Below, one piece after another: positions 41,343 to 50,944 of a stretch of 64,000 nucleotides of DNA. This stretch comes from Variovorax sp. (GTDB lineage Bacteria > Pseudomonadota > Gammaproteobacteria > Burkholderiales > Burkholderiaceae_C), in the NCBI GenBank assembly GCA_017744935.1, contig JAGIAI010000023.1, forward strand, positions 1 through 64,000, read 5' to 3'. Numbering within the stretch: the stretch's first letter is position 1; each line of letters opens with the position of its first letter. Position numbers and translations under genes: made by a program. The notes beneath the pieces are model-generated. The model did no database searches and was not told where the DNA came from. It saw only the letters and a program-made list of their open reading frames with translations.

Positions 41343-42800
41343 ATGACCATGAACCCTTACCGCAACTACATCGGCGGCGACTGGACCGAAGGCCAGGATG
41401 CGGCCGCCAATGTCAACCCGTCGGACACGCGCGACGTGGTCGGCCTGTATGCGCGCGCCAGCCGCACCGATGCAGAGGCCGCCATCGCCGCAGCGCAGGC
41501 CGCTCAGCCGGCCTGGGCTGGCGCGTCGCCGCAGCAGCGCGCCGATGCGCTCGACCAGGCCGGCAGCGAGATCCACGCCCGCCGGACAGAACTGGCCAAC
41601 CTGCTCGCGCGCGAGGAAGGCAAGGCGCTGCCCGACGCGCTTGGCGAGGTCGTCCGTGCCTCCCAGATCTTCAAGTTCTTCGCCGGCGAGGCGCTGCGCG
41701 CCGGCGGCGAGCTGCTGCCCTCGACCCGTCAGGGAATGAGCGTGGGGATCACCCGCGAGCCAGTGGGCGTGGTCAGCGTCATCACGCCCTGGAATTTCCC
41801 GCTGGCCATCCCGGCCTGGAAGATCGCGCCGGCCCTTGCCTACGGCAATGCGGTCGTGTTCAAGCCCGCCGAACTCGTGCCGGGCAGCGCCTGGGCGCTC
41901 GCGGAGATCCTCAGCCGCTGCGGCCTGCCCGCGGGCACTTTCAACCTCGTGATGGGCCGGGGCCGGGAGATCGGCGATGCCCTGCTCGAAGACCCACGCG
42001 TGGCAGCGGTCACCTTCACGGGCTCGGAGGCCACCGGTCGCAAGGTGGCACAGGCCTGCGTCTCTCGCCCTGGGGCCATGGCGAAGTTCCAGCTCGAAAT
42101 GGGCGGGAAGAACCCGCTGGTGGTGCTCGACGATGCCGATCTGGATGTCGCGTTGTCCTGTGCCATCAACGGTGCCTTCCATTCGACAGGCCAGCGCTGC
42201 ACAGCTTCCTCGCGACTGGTGGTCACCGATGGCATCCACGACCGCTTCGTCGCCGCCATGGTCGAGCGCATGCGCGGTCTGGCCGTGGGCGACGCCCGCG
42301 CGCCCGGGACGGTCATCGGCCCGGTCGTCGACGGGAAACAGCTCGAGCAGGACCTCGACTACATCCGAATCGGCCGTGAAGAGGGCGCGCGCCTGGCCGC
42401 TGGTGGCGACGCCATCGCCCACATCGACGGCAAGCCGGGCTTCTATCTGGAGCCCGCCCTGTTCACCGACACCACCAACGCCATGCGCATCAACCGGGAC
42501 GAGATCTTCGGCCCGGTGGCGACGGTCATACGCGTGCGCGACGCCGACGAAGCCTTGGCCGTTGCCAACGACACGGCGTTCGGCCTTTCCTCCGGCGTGT
42601 GCACGACATCGTTGAAATCCGCTGCACGCTTCGAGCGGCACCTTCAGGCCGGCATGGTGATGGTCAATGCGCCGACGGCAGGGGTCGATCCGCACGTGCC
42701 CTTCGGCGGCCGCAAGGCGTCGAGCCACGGCCCCCGGGAGCAGGGCCGCTATGCAGCCGAGTTCTACACCACCGTCAAGACCGTCTACGTTCAACCCTGA
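41343..42800 (+). CDS. Aldehyde dehydrogenase, alpha-ketoglutaric semialdehyde dehydrogenase (YcbD)-like
   Basis: A 485-residue NAD(P)-dependent dehydrogenase with TPWNFPLAIPAWKIAPAL, catalytic Glu in QLEMGGKNPLVVLDDAD and catalytic Cys in STGQRCTASSRL. This pattern is typical of the YcbD-like KGSADH branch, which oxidises 2,5-dioxovalerate or similar semialdehydes. Start at 41343 (or 41349) is chosen at the normal N-terminus NPYRNYIGGDW. The frame is open further upstream and encodes a second NVNPSDTR motif, apparently a duplicated fragment. Followed 11 bases later by an exported metallo-hydrolase. Confidence 0.8.
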   Translation: MTMNPYRNYIGGDWTEGQDAAANVNPSDTRDVVGLYARASRTDAEAAIAAAQAAQPAWAGASPQQRADALDQAGSEIHARRTELANLLAREEGKALPDALGEVVRASQIFKFFAGEALRAGGELLPSTRQGMSVGITREPVGVVSVITPWNFPLAIPAWKIAPALAYGNAVVFKPAELVPGSAWALAEILSRCGLPAGTFNLVMGRGREIGDALLEDPRVAAVTFTGSEATGRKVAQACVSRPGAMAKFQLEMGGKNPLVVLDDADLDVALSCAINGAFHSTGQRCTASSRLVVTDGIHDRFVAAMVERMRGLAVGDARAPGTVIGPVVDGKQLEQDLDYIRIGREEGARLAAGGDAIAHIDGKPGFYLEPALFTDTTNAMRINRDEIFGPVATVIRVRDADEALAVANDTAFGLSSGVCTTSLKSAARFERHLQAGMVMVNAPTAGVDPHVPFGGRKASSHGPREQGRYAAEFYTTVKTVYVQP

Positions 42801-42811
42801 GGAGATCGACC

Positions 42812-43870
42812 ATGGCTGCGTCGCTTTTCAACTTCCTGCGGACTGCATCGGATACGCCCGCCTTGCACGAGGGCCCAGCCCTCAGCCGGCGGCGTCTGCT
42901 GGCAGCCGGGTGCCTCTGCTGCGCCCTGCCCTTCGCCCGAGCACAGTCGGCCGGACCGCTGCCGGCCCAGGCACTGGCCCACCTGGAAGCGGCCCGGCGC
43001 GCCGCGGGCGACTCCCTTCGCGCGTACATGCGCCTGGGCGATGGCATCGCACCCACACCCAGCGCGCCGCCCGTCTCGCCCGATGCGCTGATGGCCCTGC
43101 CCGCACCGGCCCCGGGCTGGGCCTTCGACAACCTGTGCTTCGTGGGCAACCGATGGGTGAGCGCGTGGGGCCTGACCACCCCGGAAGGCCTCGTCGTGAT
43201 CGACGCGATGGACAACGACGACGAAGCGCGCAATCTGGTGGCGGCCGGCCTGGGGAAGCTTGGACAGGACCCCGCCACGATCCGGGCGGTGCTGATCACG
43301 CACGGCCATGGCGACCACTATGGCGGCTTCGGCCACCTGAGGTCCATTTCCGGCGCCCGGGCGGCCATGAGCGAGGCCGACTGGACGATGACGGAAACGA
43401 AGCTGGAATTCGACCGGCCCGACTGGGGCCGCCCGCCCAGACGCGACCTGGTGCTCAAGGAAGGCGAAGCGCTGCGCTGGGGTGATACGCAGATCGACGT
43501 GCTGCTCACGCCGGGCCACACCATGGGTACGGTCTCGCTTCTCTTCGATGTGCGCGAGGGCAAGCGTCGCCACCGCGCGCTCCTGTGGGGCGGCACGGCC
43601 TTCAACTTCCAGCGCAGCCCCGATCGCATGCAGAGGCTGCAGGCCTACATCGACCAGACGGAGCGCGTGCGCCGCCTGGTCGAGGCGCAAGGCGTCGATG
43701 TGTTCATCTCCAATCACGACCTCTTCGACGAGGCAGTGAACAAGCTGCAGGCCCGGCAACAGGGAGGCGCCGGCGGCAACCCCTTCGTCATGGGCACGGA
43801 GAACGTCGTGCGAGCGTTGACGGTGATGAACGAGTGCGCGCGGGCCACGAAGGTGGTGTGGAGCGCCTGA
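42812..43870 (+). CDS. Exported metallo-beta-lactamase-fold hydrolase (B3-like)
   Basis: A 352-residue protein with a Tat-like signal (SRRRLLAAGCLCCALPFARA, about 25-45) and metal motif THGHGDH, followed by TPGHTMGTV and SNHDLFDE. The subclass-B3-like pattern covers lactonases, sulfatases and lactamase homologues. It would act in the periplasm. It probably shares a transcript with the preceding aldehyde dehydrogenase and may release its substrate; this is inference. No PQQ-related gene is nearby. Confidence 0.75.
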   Translation: MAASLFNFLRTASDTPALHEGPALSRRRLLAAGCLCCALPFARAQSAGPLPAQALAHLEAARRAAGDSLRAYMRLGDGIAPTPSAPPVSPDALMALPAPAPGWAFDNLCFVGNRWVSAWGLTTPEGLVVIDAMDNDDEARNLVAAGLGKLGQDPATIRAVLITHGHGDHYGGFGHLRSISGARAAMSEADWTMTETKLEFDRPDWGRPPRRDLVLKEGEALRWGDTQIDVLLTPGHTMGTVSLLFDVREGKRRHRALLWGGTAFNFQRSPDRMQRLQAYIDQTERVRRLVEAQGVDVFISNHDLFDEAVNKLQARQQGGAGGNPFVMGTENVVRALTVMNECARATKVVWSA

Positions 43871-43925
43871 ACGCCCACGGGGCGCGCAGGCCTTCAACAC
43901 CATTTGCACTCGATCGTTCATCCCC

Positions 43926-45572
43926 ATGAAGAAATCGTGCTGGCCAACACTGTTGATCGCGGCGCTGGTGACGCTGCTCCTCCAAGGCTGCGCGTCATTG
44001 CTGCCGCCCCCGAAAGATCGACAGGCCGATACGGCCATCGCTGCCAGCACGGCCACCGCCCTCGGGCGCATCGCGGCGCAGAGCGTTCCTGCGGGAGAGT
44101 GGTCTGGCCTCCGGCCACTGCCGTTGAGTGCTTACTCGATGGATGCACGGCTGGCTCTGGCGCGCGGCGCTCAAAGTTCGCTCGATCTGCAGTACTACCT
44201 GCTGCAAAACGACGTCACGGGGCACGCACTATTGCAGGCAGTGAAAGATGCAGCGCTTCGTGGCGTGAAAGTGCGGGTGCTGGTGGATGACATGTATACG
44301 GCAGATAGCGACAGCATGTTGCTGGCGCTGGCGGCCTATCCCAATGTGCAAGTCCGGCTCTTCAATCCGTTTCCGACAGGAAGAGCCTTCTCGTTGACAC
44401 GCTGGGCATCTTCATTGCCGGACTTCGCGCGCGTGAACCACCGCATGCACAACAAGATGTTCATCGCCGACGGTGCGTTTGCCGTTGCGGGCGGACGCAA
44501 CATCGCCAACGAGTATTTCTTTAGAGACGAGAAAGGAAATTTTCTCGACTTCGACCTGCTGATAGCCGGATCTGCAGTGCCGAAGATGCAGACCATTTTC
44601 GATACCTACTGGAACAGCCCGCATACCTATCCGCTGCATGAGATCGTATCCAGCCAAGAGACAGCCCAAGCGCTTCGGGCTTCCTTCGAACAGCTCGTCG
44701 CCGGCGCGGAATCGGCCTACCCGGAACTGCCACCGGACTTTCCTGACCTGCTCGGCTACCTGCCGCTCTCAGCCGACCTCGAAAGGCGAACACCACTCAA
44801 GATGCTGTACGGAACGGTGGACGTGTTTGCCGACAGCCCCGAAAAGGTCAGCGGGCGCGCCGAGCAGGGGAATGACTCCAGCACAGTCACTTCGCACGTG
44901 ATCGAAGCCATGCGTGCAGCTCGCTCGGAAATAGTGTTGTCTACCCCCTATTTCATCCCTGGAGAGCGCGGCCTTACGCTTCTGGACGAACTCCGCCAGG
45001 ATGGCCGACACGTTTCGCTCCTGACCAACTCGCTGTCGTCCAATGACGAACCCTTTGCAAGCGCAGCCTATGCCAGATACCGTGTGCCGATGCTCAAGCT
45101 GGGTGTCGAGATCGATGAAGTCGATGCGAATCAGCTCAAGCAACTTGCAATGCGTACGACGGGTGTCGGCATGGATCAAGGCAGCTTCGATCATGCCAAG
45201 CCGTCATCGGGCGCGACGGCGTTGTCGCTGCGAAACGCTGTGGGACGTTCGCACGCGAAGCTGCTGGTGATCGATCAACGCAAGAGCTTTGTCGGTTCCA
45301 TGAACATGGACCTGCGCTCCTCGCGCCTCAACACCGAACTCGGCCTCATCATTGATTCGCCGGATTTGGCCAAGGACATCCTTGCACTGGTCAATGGAGC
45401 GCGTTCGTCGGGCACGTATCACCTGCGCCTGGTCCAGCCAGGTGATCAATTGCAGTGGGTGAGCATCGAGAACGGCGTCGAAAAGGTCAACGATCATGAG
45501 CCCGAAGTGGGCATGGCAACTCGCCTGCAGTTGCTGCTGTTCTCTCCATTCATCGACGAAGGTTTGCTATAG
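43926..45572 (+). CDS. Phospholipase D-family lipoprotein, cardiolipin-synthase C-like
   Basis: A 548-residue lipoprotein: signal with lipobox LLQGC (lipidated Cys22), then two HKD motifs, HNKMFIAD (H175, K177, D182) and HAKLLVID (around residue 443). This two-motif form matches ClsC/PLDc phosphatidyltransferases, which make cardiolipin from two phospholipids. The lipoprotein anchor places it at the periplasmic face of a membrane. It converges with the NTF2-like gene and has no operon partner. Confidence 0.8.
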   Translation: MKKSCWPTLLIAALVTLLLQGCASLLPPPKDRQADTAIAASTATALGRIAAQSVPAGEWSGLRPLPLSAYSMDARLALARGAQSSLDLQYYLLQNDVTGHALLQAVKDAALRGVKVRVLVDDMYTADSDSMLLALAAYPNVQVRLFNPFPTGRAFSLTRWASSLPDFARVNHRMHNKMFIADGAFAVAGGRNIANEYFFRDEKGNFLDFDLLIAGSAVPKMQTIFDTYWNSPHTYPLHEIVSSQETAQALRASFEQLVAGAESAYPELPPDFPDLLGYLPLSADLERRTPLKMLYGTVDVFADSPEKVSGRAEQGNDSSTVTSHVIEAMRAARSEIVLSTPYFIPGERGLTLLDELRQDGRHVSLLTNSLSSNDEPFASAAYARYRVPMLKLGVEIDEVDANQLKQLAMRTTGVGMDQGSFDHAKPSSGATALSLRNAVGRSHAKLLVIDQRKSFVGSMNMDLRSSRLNTELGLIIDSPDLAKDILALVNGARSSGTYHLRLVQPGDQLQWVSIENGVEKVNDHEPEVGMATRLQLLLFSPFIDEGLL

Positions 45573-45586
45573 GTCGCGTTCGCCTG

Positions 45587-46441
45587 CTATCGATCCGGGT
45601 GCAGGCGCCAAGGCCGCAGGGTCCAGGGCGAGCGCAGGTTGTACGGCACCGCAATGAAGGTCGCCTCGATGCTCGTGATCGATCCACCCTGGATCTTGAA
45701 AAGCTCGAACACGCTCCAGGAATGCGGTTCTCGGAAGATGGACTTCTTCTCTGTGCCGTCGGTGAGCGTGAAGCTGTCCAACACCCCCTTGTGATCGATG
45801 AAGGCACGGCACATCACCAGTCCGCGCGGCTCGTCGACCAGGAAGTACTCCCGATCCCGCACGCGCGCATTGAAGCGGTAGTTGCCGAGCCGGAACAGGC
45901 GCTCGACATCCGCGAATTCCATACCGTTCTCGAAGCGCTTCGTGTCGGCCGCGAAGCGCGTACCGCGGATCTCGCCCGTGTTGTTCTCCAACGTGGAGAA
46001 GTAGCCATCCGAGAGGCGCACCATCTCGTCCCGGGTGTCCCGGCGCGAAGCAGGCACTTCGCTCTCGAGGTCCGGGTCATGGGCGAACGAATGAACATCC
46101 CCGATGGGAGTGGGCGGCCCGCTGAGCAGCCGCCGTGTCGAAAGCACATGCTCGATCTCCGCGATCACGCCGTCCTTCACCTTCAGCCGCACCGCCAGAA
46201 ATCCCGGCGTGTCATTCATCATCACGGCGGTGAAGATGCCGACCTGCCCGGTCGTTGCGTCCGACAGCGTCAACGCGGGACCGACCTCGCGCGTCACCGC
46301 GTCCCAGCTCGCGTCGGGGAAGTCCATCTCGACGCAGTTCTCGGTGAAGCGGACGTTGCCCGCAATCGGCGCGAGGCGCGGGTCATGGGCGACATAGGCG
46401 GCGCGATAGGCGTCGGCGATCTTTTCAAGTTGCTGATTCAT
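45587..46441 (-). CDS. NTF2/SnoaL-like protein, last gene of the sigma-54 operon
   Basis: A 284-residue soluble protein with two SnoaL-like (cone-fold) halves: an N-terminal helix pair (KIADAYRAAYVAHDPRLAP), VRFTENCVEMDFP and, after about residue 110, a second unit with SDGYFSTLENN, DTKRFENGMEF and HSWSVFELFKIQGG. Double SnoaL proteins act as hydratases, isomerases or cyclases on aromatic or polyketide-like substrates, or have only binding roles. As the last gene of a catabolic operon it probably processes a pathway intermediate. Catalytic residues cannot be assigned. Confidence 0.7.
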   Translation of the reverse strand: MNQQLEKIADAYRAAYVAHDPRLAPIAGNVRFTENCVEMDFPDASWDAVTREVGPALTLSDATTGQVGIFTAVMMNDTPGFLAVRLKVKDGVIAEIEHVLSTRRLLSGPPTPIGDVHSFAHDPDLESEVPASRRDTRDEMVRLSDGYFSTLENNTGEIRGTRFAADTKRFENGMEFADVERLFRLGNYRFNARVRDREYFLVDEPRGLVMCRAFIDHKGVLDSFTLTDGTEKKSIFREPHSWSVFELFKIQGGSITSIEATFIAVPYNLRSPWTLRPWRLHPDR

Positions 46442-46458
46442 TCTGTTCTCTTCATGGG

Positions 46459-47853
46459 TCAAAGCGGAGCGAGCAGTTCGAGCAGCTGACCTGTGTCTGC
46501 GAGCCGGTCTAGCCCCCATACAGTCTCCACCGCGTTCTCGATGCGATCTCCCGGGAGGGAGTGCTCCGCATGACGGCGGAACTTGGCTTCCAGCGCCGCA
46601 TCGTCCAACTCGGCGGGCGTCCCGTTCGTGCCATTGGCAAAGAGCGTCTCGGCCACCAGTTCGCGCCCGTCGACCAGGGTGATCTCCACCCGGGCCCACC
46701 AGCTTCGAGGCTCCGTGCGGCGCACTTCGAGTGAATGAGGGTCCGCGTGCATCGTCACTCGCCGCGCAAAGGTGTGTAGCTCCATGCGCGCAAGCGTGTC
46801 ATGGCTCTGCCAGCGGGCATCGGGCGGCACGCCGTGCGCGACCAGCGCCATGCAGAACGGCAGACTGAACTGGACATCGATCTGGGTGCGTGTGTCATGC
46901 GGCGTCGGATTGGCAACGAAGCGCGGGCCGTGCGTATGAACCGCCTCGATCTGGTCCGGCGTCAGCCGGTGTTCCTGAATGAGCCGCTGCATCAGATCGA
47001 GCTGGCTGTGGAAGAAGCGGCAGCATGGCCACGGCTTGTACTGCTGATCCAGGAACGCCCATTGGCGCCCCAGTTCACGCGTGACCAGTTCCGGCTCCCA
47101 GCGCCCCGTTGCGTTGAAGCAGGCGAAGCCATGCGGTGCGTCCAGCACGCGCGGATGGCCTGTGAAGCCCTCGCGGGCCAGCAGCGCAGCCTGCAATGCG
47201 TTCTGGGCCAACAGACCGACAGGCGTGTACTTGGCCATCGACTTCGGCATCGCCTCTTCCCAGTCGCGCGCAACGGGCAGTGTGCAGAAATAGGCTGCAA
47301 GACCCAGCGCATGGCTTCTCTGCGGGCGTGTGTGGCCGAGCAGGCGGCACGCACCCAGCGCGGCGCCAATGATCGATTCGTTGTTGATCCCGAAGGCCTC
47401 CGGCGTGCTGCCCGTCTCCGTCAGCGACTTGATCATCGCGCTCGACGCACGATTCAGGCGGACGCCGATTTCATGCGCGACAACCAGCGCAGCGATGAGT
47501 TCGGCGCCGCTGGAATGCATTGCCTGCGCAGCCGCCAGGACAGTGGGCAAGGTGATCGGCACCACGTGGGGCAGGCTGTCCTGGTCCAGGGCATTGATCA
47601 GTTCAGCATTCGCGAAGGCGGCCGCGCTCGCGCCGATGAGGGTGCCCTGCCCGATGACCATTGCTTCAGGCGGTCCGGCGAGGCGCTTCGCATGCAGGAC
47701 CGCGATGCGTCCCTTGTCGACCGCATGCCCGCCCAGCGCGCATCCCAACGCATCCAGCACGTAGCGCCGCGCTTCATGCACCACCGCAGCCGGCAGGTCC
47801 TCGAAACGGGTATCGGCACCGAATTCGAGAAGACGATCGGTCAGGCTGGTCAT
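46459..47853 (-). CDS. MmgE/PrpD-family protein (2-methylcitrate dehydratase-like), copy 2
   Basis: A 464-residue protein of the MmgE/PrpD family: DALGCALGGHAVDKGR near the N-terminus, the helical core FANAELINALDQDSLPHVVP and the small domain after about 280 (YKPWPCCRFFHSQLDL). The family contains 2-methylcitrate dehydratase, cis-aconitate decarboxylase and iminodisuccinate epimerase. Here the usual active-site D/H region is modified (LDQDSLPHVVP), so chemistry is uncertain. It overlaps the upstream PrpD-like gene by four bases; the pair may form a heteromer. Confidence 0.8.
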   Translation of the reverse strand: MTSLTDRLLEFGADTRFEDLPAAVVHEARRYVLDALGCALGGHAVDKGRIAVLHAKRLAGPPEAMVIGQGTLIGASAAAFANAELINALDQDSLPHVVPITLPTVLAAAQAMHSSGAELIAALVVAHEIGVRLNRASSAMIKSLTETGSTPEAFGINNESIIGAALGACRLLGHTRPQRSHALGLAAYFCTLPVARDWEEAMPKSMAKYTPVGLLAQNALQAALLAREGFTGHPRVLDAPHGFACFNATGRWEPELVTRELGRQWAFLDQQYKPWPCCRFFHSQLDLMQRLIQEHRLTPDQIEAVHTHGPRFVANPTPHDTRTQIDVQFSLPFCMALVAHGVPPDARWQSHDTLARMELHTFARRVTMHADPHSLEVRRTEPRSWWARVEITLVDGRELVAETLFANGTNGTPAELDDAALEAKFRRHAEHSLPGDRIENAVETVWGLDRLADTGQLLELLAPL

Positions 47854-49268
47854 GCGAGCTCCTTCACGCTGGTGCCGGCAAGCAGATTCGCCAGTGGCTT
47901 CAACGAATCCATGCGTTCGAGCATGGCCACCCCATCGATCAGCCGATCGGCATCGCCCGGATCCAGGAGCCCGGAGAACGCCACCTGGCGCCGGAACTTG
48001 TCCTCGATCTCGCCCACGCTGGCATGCTGAAGGAGCGGGCTGCGCGAAGGCGCGGTGGCCGTGCCCTCGAGCTTCCGGCCGTCTCGCAACACCAGAGACA
48101 ATGCCGCGCCGGTGGCACCGGCCGGCAAGGCCTGAATGTCCACGCGCTGCGCAAGCGCGCGCAGCGCGGGGTCGCGCAACGCTTTCTCGGCATAGTGCGG
48201 CTGGGCAATGCCCCCGCGAAGCAACGCACAGGCCACCATGTGGCGATAGCTGAAGATCGCGTCGCCATGAGGGCACCCGCGAGGCTCGAAGGGCTTGGCG
48301 CAGAAGTTCGCCAACGCCGGCGCAGGCAGGCGCAGCACCACCGATTCGACGGCATCAGGGGCAAAGACCTCGCGCGCGCTCGCCTCGAGCGTGGCCTCGA
48401 TGGCCACATGCGTGGCCATGCAGGCCGGATAGGGCTTGAAATAGGCCTCGCCCCAGAACCGGCGCCCCAGGTCGCGCACGAGGATGTCCGGGTCGGAGCA
48501 GCCGGCGGTGTATTGCCTGAAGAAGGCAAAGCGTCCGAGCAGCGGGTCTTCCATGCCTGTCCAGCCGCCTGCGGCCAGTTGCGCGGCCAGTACTGCGTTG
48601 CGCGCCGCCGTGCCCTGTGCGAGCTTGAAGTCCGTGGCACCGTCCCAGATGTTCTGGATGGTGCCCCCGATCTGGTCCACGACGATGCCGAGGGCGTGGC
48701 GCATCTGCCCGGGAGTCAGTCCCATGAGTTGTCCGGCCGTGACCGTGGCACCCAACGCCGCGTACGTGGCCGCGCCATCCCATCCCTGCGAGAAATCGAG
48801 GCCCGACGCCGCGAGCACCCGCGCGGCCACGTCGTCACCCGCCACGAGGGCCGTGATCAGCTCGCGGCCGCCGAGTCCGCGCGCTTCGCACAACGCGAGC
48901 GCGGTCATGACCGTGGTCGCCGCATGATGCGACGGGATCAGGCGCCCCTCGATGAGCACCCCCATGACCTCGTAGTCATAGGAACGCGCGAGGATCGCGT
49001 TCACCATCGACGCCCTGGCGGCCGGGACCCTCAGGCCGCCCGCGCCCACGATCGTGGCGTCGGACCGGCCGCCCTCCTCCCTCGCAAGCGCCACGAGCGC
49101 ATCGCACCCGGTCGCGCGAGTGCCACCCAACGCGCAGCCCAGCACGTCCAGCACGCGAAGTCTTGCCGCGGCCACCGTCTCCGAATCCAGGTCCTCGAAG
49201 CGCAACTGGCTTCCATGCAGCGCAATGAGGTTGCTTGCCGGGATGTTCGTGTCGATCGAGCTGTTCAT
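47850..49268 (-). CDS. MmgE/PrpD-family protein, copy 1
   Basis: A 472-residue MmgE/PrpD protein with VLDVLGCALGGTRATGCD, ILARSYDYEVMGVLIEGRLI and PSHHAATTVMTAL, the position where active family members carry the D-x-x-D and HHH-like residues. Two neighbouring family members in one operon indicate that both are needed, as subunits or for successive hydration/dehydration or decarboxylation steps on a carboxylated intermediate. It overlaps the ABC ATPase gene at its start and the second PrpD gene at its end. Confidence 0.8.
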   Translation of the reverse strand: MNSSIDTNIPASNLIALHGSQLRFEDLDSETVAAARLRVLDVLGCALGGTRATGCDALVALAREEGGRSDATIVGAGGLRVPAARASMVNAILARSYDYEVMGVLIEGRLIPSHHAATTVMTALALCEARGLGGRELITALVAGDDVAARVLAASGLDFSQGWDGAATYAALGATVTAGQLMGLTPGQMRHALGIVVDQIGGTIQNIWDGATDFKLAQGTAARNAVLAAQLAAGGWTGMEDPLLGRFAFFRQYTAGCSDPDILVRDLGRRFWGEAYFKPYPACMATHVAIEATLEASAREVFAPDAVESVVLRLPAPALANFCAKPFEPRGCPHGDAIFSYRHMVACALLRGGIAQPHYAEKALRDPALRALAQRVDIQALPAGATGAALSLVLRDGRKLEGTATAPSRSPLLQHASVGEIEDKFRRQVAFSGLLDPGDADRLIDGVAMLERMDSLKPLANLLAGTSVKELA

Positions 49269-50116
49269 TTGTCCCCCTCTGTGCGCACCGGCGTGAGCTC
49301 CGGCCGCCGAATGCGTTTGAGGATGCGCGTGCGGTATTCGGAAAAGCGCGGATCAGCTTTCGTGCCGATCTGTTCGCGCGGTGCGTCGAGATGCACGTCC
49401 ACCACTTCCGCGACGGAGGCCGGCGCGCCCGACAGCACGGTCACCCGGTCCGAGAGATAGACAGCCTCGTCGATGTCATGCGTGACCACGACGATGCTGA
49501 TGCCCAGTTGCCGCCGCAGGTTCAGCAGCAGGTCTTCCAGATCGAAGCGGGTCTGCGCATCGACCGAGGCGAAAGGCTCGTCCATGAGCAGGATGTCGGC
49601 TTCGTAGGCCAGTGCCCGCGCAATCGCGACGCGTTGCTGCATGCCGCCGGAGAGTTGCCATGGATAGCGATGCAACGCCTCGCCAAGCCCCACGGATTCG
49701 AGCGCCTGCTGCGCGCGGCGCAGGCGCTCGGGCTTGGGCACCCCTTTTCCCTGCAGCGGAAAGGCGACGTTGCCCAGCGCGTTCATCCACGGCAGGAGCG
49801 AGCGGCCGTAGTCCTGGAACACGAGCCCGATCTCCTCGGGCGGTTCGCTGATCACCCGGTGGCCCACCGAGACGCTGCCGGCGCTCGCCGTCTGCAGCCC
49901 GGCAAGGCAACGCAGCAGCGTCGTCTTGCCGGTGCCGGAAGGACCGACGATGCACACCAGCTCGCCCGGCTCGACCCGCAGGTCGATGTCACGCAGCACT
50001 TCTTTTGCCGCCGGGCCCTCGCCGTAACGCTTGCCCAAGCCGCGCACCACCAGCGCATGGCCGCGCGGGCGCGCGACATGCACCTGGGCGGGCGGCACCA
50101 CTTGAAGTTCTTGCAT
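49265..50116 (-). CDS. ABC importer ATPase, nitrate/sulfonate/taurine (SsuB/TauB) type
   Basis: A 283-residue ATPase: Walker A GPSGTGKTT, Q-loop LVFQDYGRSLLPW, signature LSGGMQQR, Walker B ILLMDEP and switch H in VVTHDIDEAVYLSDR. Start at 50116 has GGAG seven bases upstream; ATGs at 50128 and 50134 are less well placed. It pairs with the two permeases and one or both binding proteins encoded upstream in the same operon. The importer class takes up small organic anions, sulfonates and pyrimidine-like compounds, and in catabolic operons aromatic acids. Confidence 0.9.
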   Translation of the reverse strand: MQELQVVPPAQVHVARPRGHALVVRGLGKRYGEGPAAKEVLRDIDLRVEPGELVCIVGPSGTGKTTLLRCLAGLQTASAGSVSVGHRVISEPPEEIGLVFQDYGRSLLPWMNALGNVAFPLQGKGVPKPERLRRAQQALESVGLGEALHRYPWQLSGGMQQRVAIARALAYEADILLMDEPFASVDAQTRFDLEDLLLNLRRQLGISIVVVTHDIDEAVYLSDRVTVLSGAPASVAEVVDVHLDAPREQIGTKADPRFSEYRTRILKRIRRPELTPVRTEGDK

Positions 50117-50149
50117 CTTTGTCTCCATCTCCATCGAATCGTTTGGCCC

Positions 50150-50944
50150 TCAGGCGGACTGCCCGAGCAACTGGGCGCGCGCGAAGTGCCACCTCAGGAA
50201 CCACCGTTCCGCCAGCACGAAAGTGGTGCTCAGCGCATACCCGACCAGGCCGATCAGCAAGGTGCCGCCCCACGTCTGCGGCACATCGAAAGCGCGGCTC
50301 GCGTTGAGCACGTAGTAACCCATGCCCTGCTGCGATCCGTAGATCTCGCTGACCACCATCACCACCACGCCCACGGAAAGCGCGACCCGCACGCCGGCCA
50401 CGATCTGCGGCGCGGCGGCAGGAAGCACCACCCGCCTGATGCGCAGCGCAAGCGGAATCCGGTAGGCACGGGCCATGTCCAGTTGCCCCGGCTCCACGCC
50501 GCGCACGCCGTCGATGGTGTTGAGCAGGATCGGCCACACGCAGCCCAGCGCGATCGAATACACCTTGGGTAGCGCACCAATGCCCAGCGCTCCGATGAAA
50601 AGCGGCACCAACGCCACCTTCGGCATCGCGCGGAAGAACTGCAGCAGCGGATCGACGACCCGATGCACCGCCGGCATCCACCCGAGCAGCAGGCCCAGCG
50701 CAATGCCGACAGCCGTGGCAAGGCCCAATCCCGCCGCGAGATTGCCGAGGCTGAAGAGGATGAAACCGGGCAACGGGCCCCGTACGAGATCGGCCCAGGT
50801 GAGCGAGACGATCGTCGCGAGCGGCGGGAAGTAGATGGACTGGCTGCCCGCACTCGCCCACCACCAGAGCGCGAAGAGCAATACCGGAAGCCAGAAGCCC
50901 TCGACGGTACGGCCGAACGTGGATCGTGCGTGCGTCTTGCTCAT
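50150..50944 (-). CDS. ABC importer permease (SsuC/TauC type), second copy
   Basis: A 264-residue inner-membrane permease with about six helices and the EAA-like coupling loop around ARAYRIPLALRIRRVVLPAAAP. It overlaps the stop of the first permease (ATGA). Together the two permeases probably form a heterodimer, because both differ in sequence yet share one ATPase gene. Confidence 0.85.
   Translation of the reverse strand: MSKTHARSTFGRTVEGFWLPVLLFALWWWASAGSQSIYFPPLATIVSLTWADLVRGPLPGFILFSLGNLAAGLGLATAVGIALGLLLGWMPAVHRVVDPLLQFFRAMPKVALVPLFIGALGIGALPKVYSIALGCVWPILLNTIDGVRGVEPGQLDMARAYRIPLALRIRRVVLPAAAPQIVAGVRVALSVGVVVMVVSEIYGSQQGMGYYVLNASRAFDVPQTWGGTLLIGLVGYALSTTFVLAERWFLRWHFARAQLLGQSA

Noticed and set aside
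40809..42794. A 661-codon minus-strand frame opposite the aldehyde dehydrogenase
   Set aside because: Antisense shadow; the plus strand encodes a clear aldehyde dehydrogenase with catalytic Cys and Glu.
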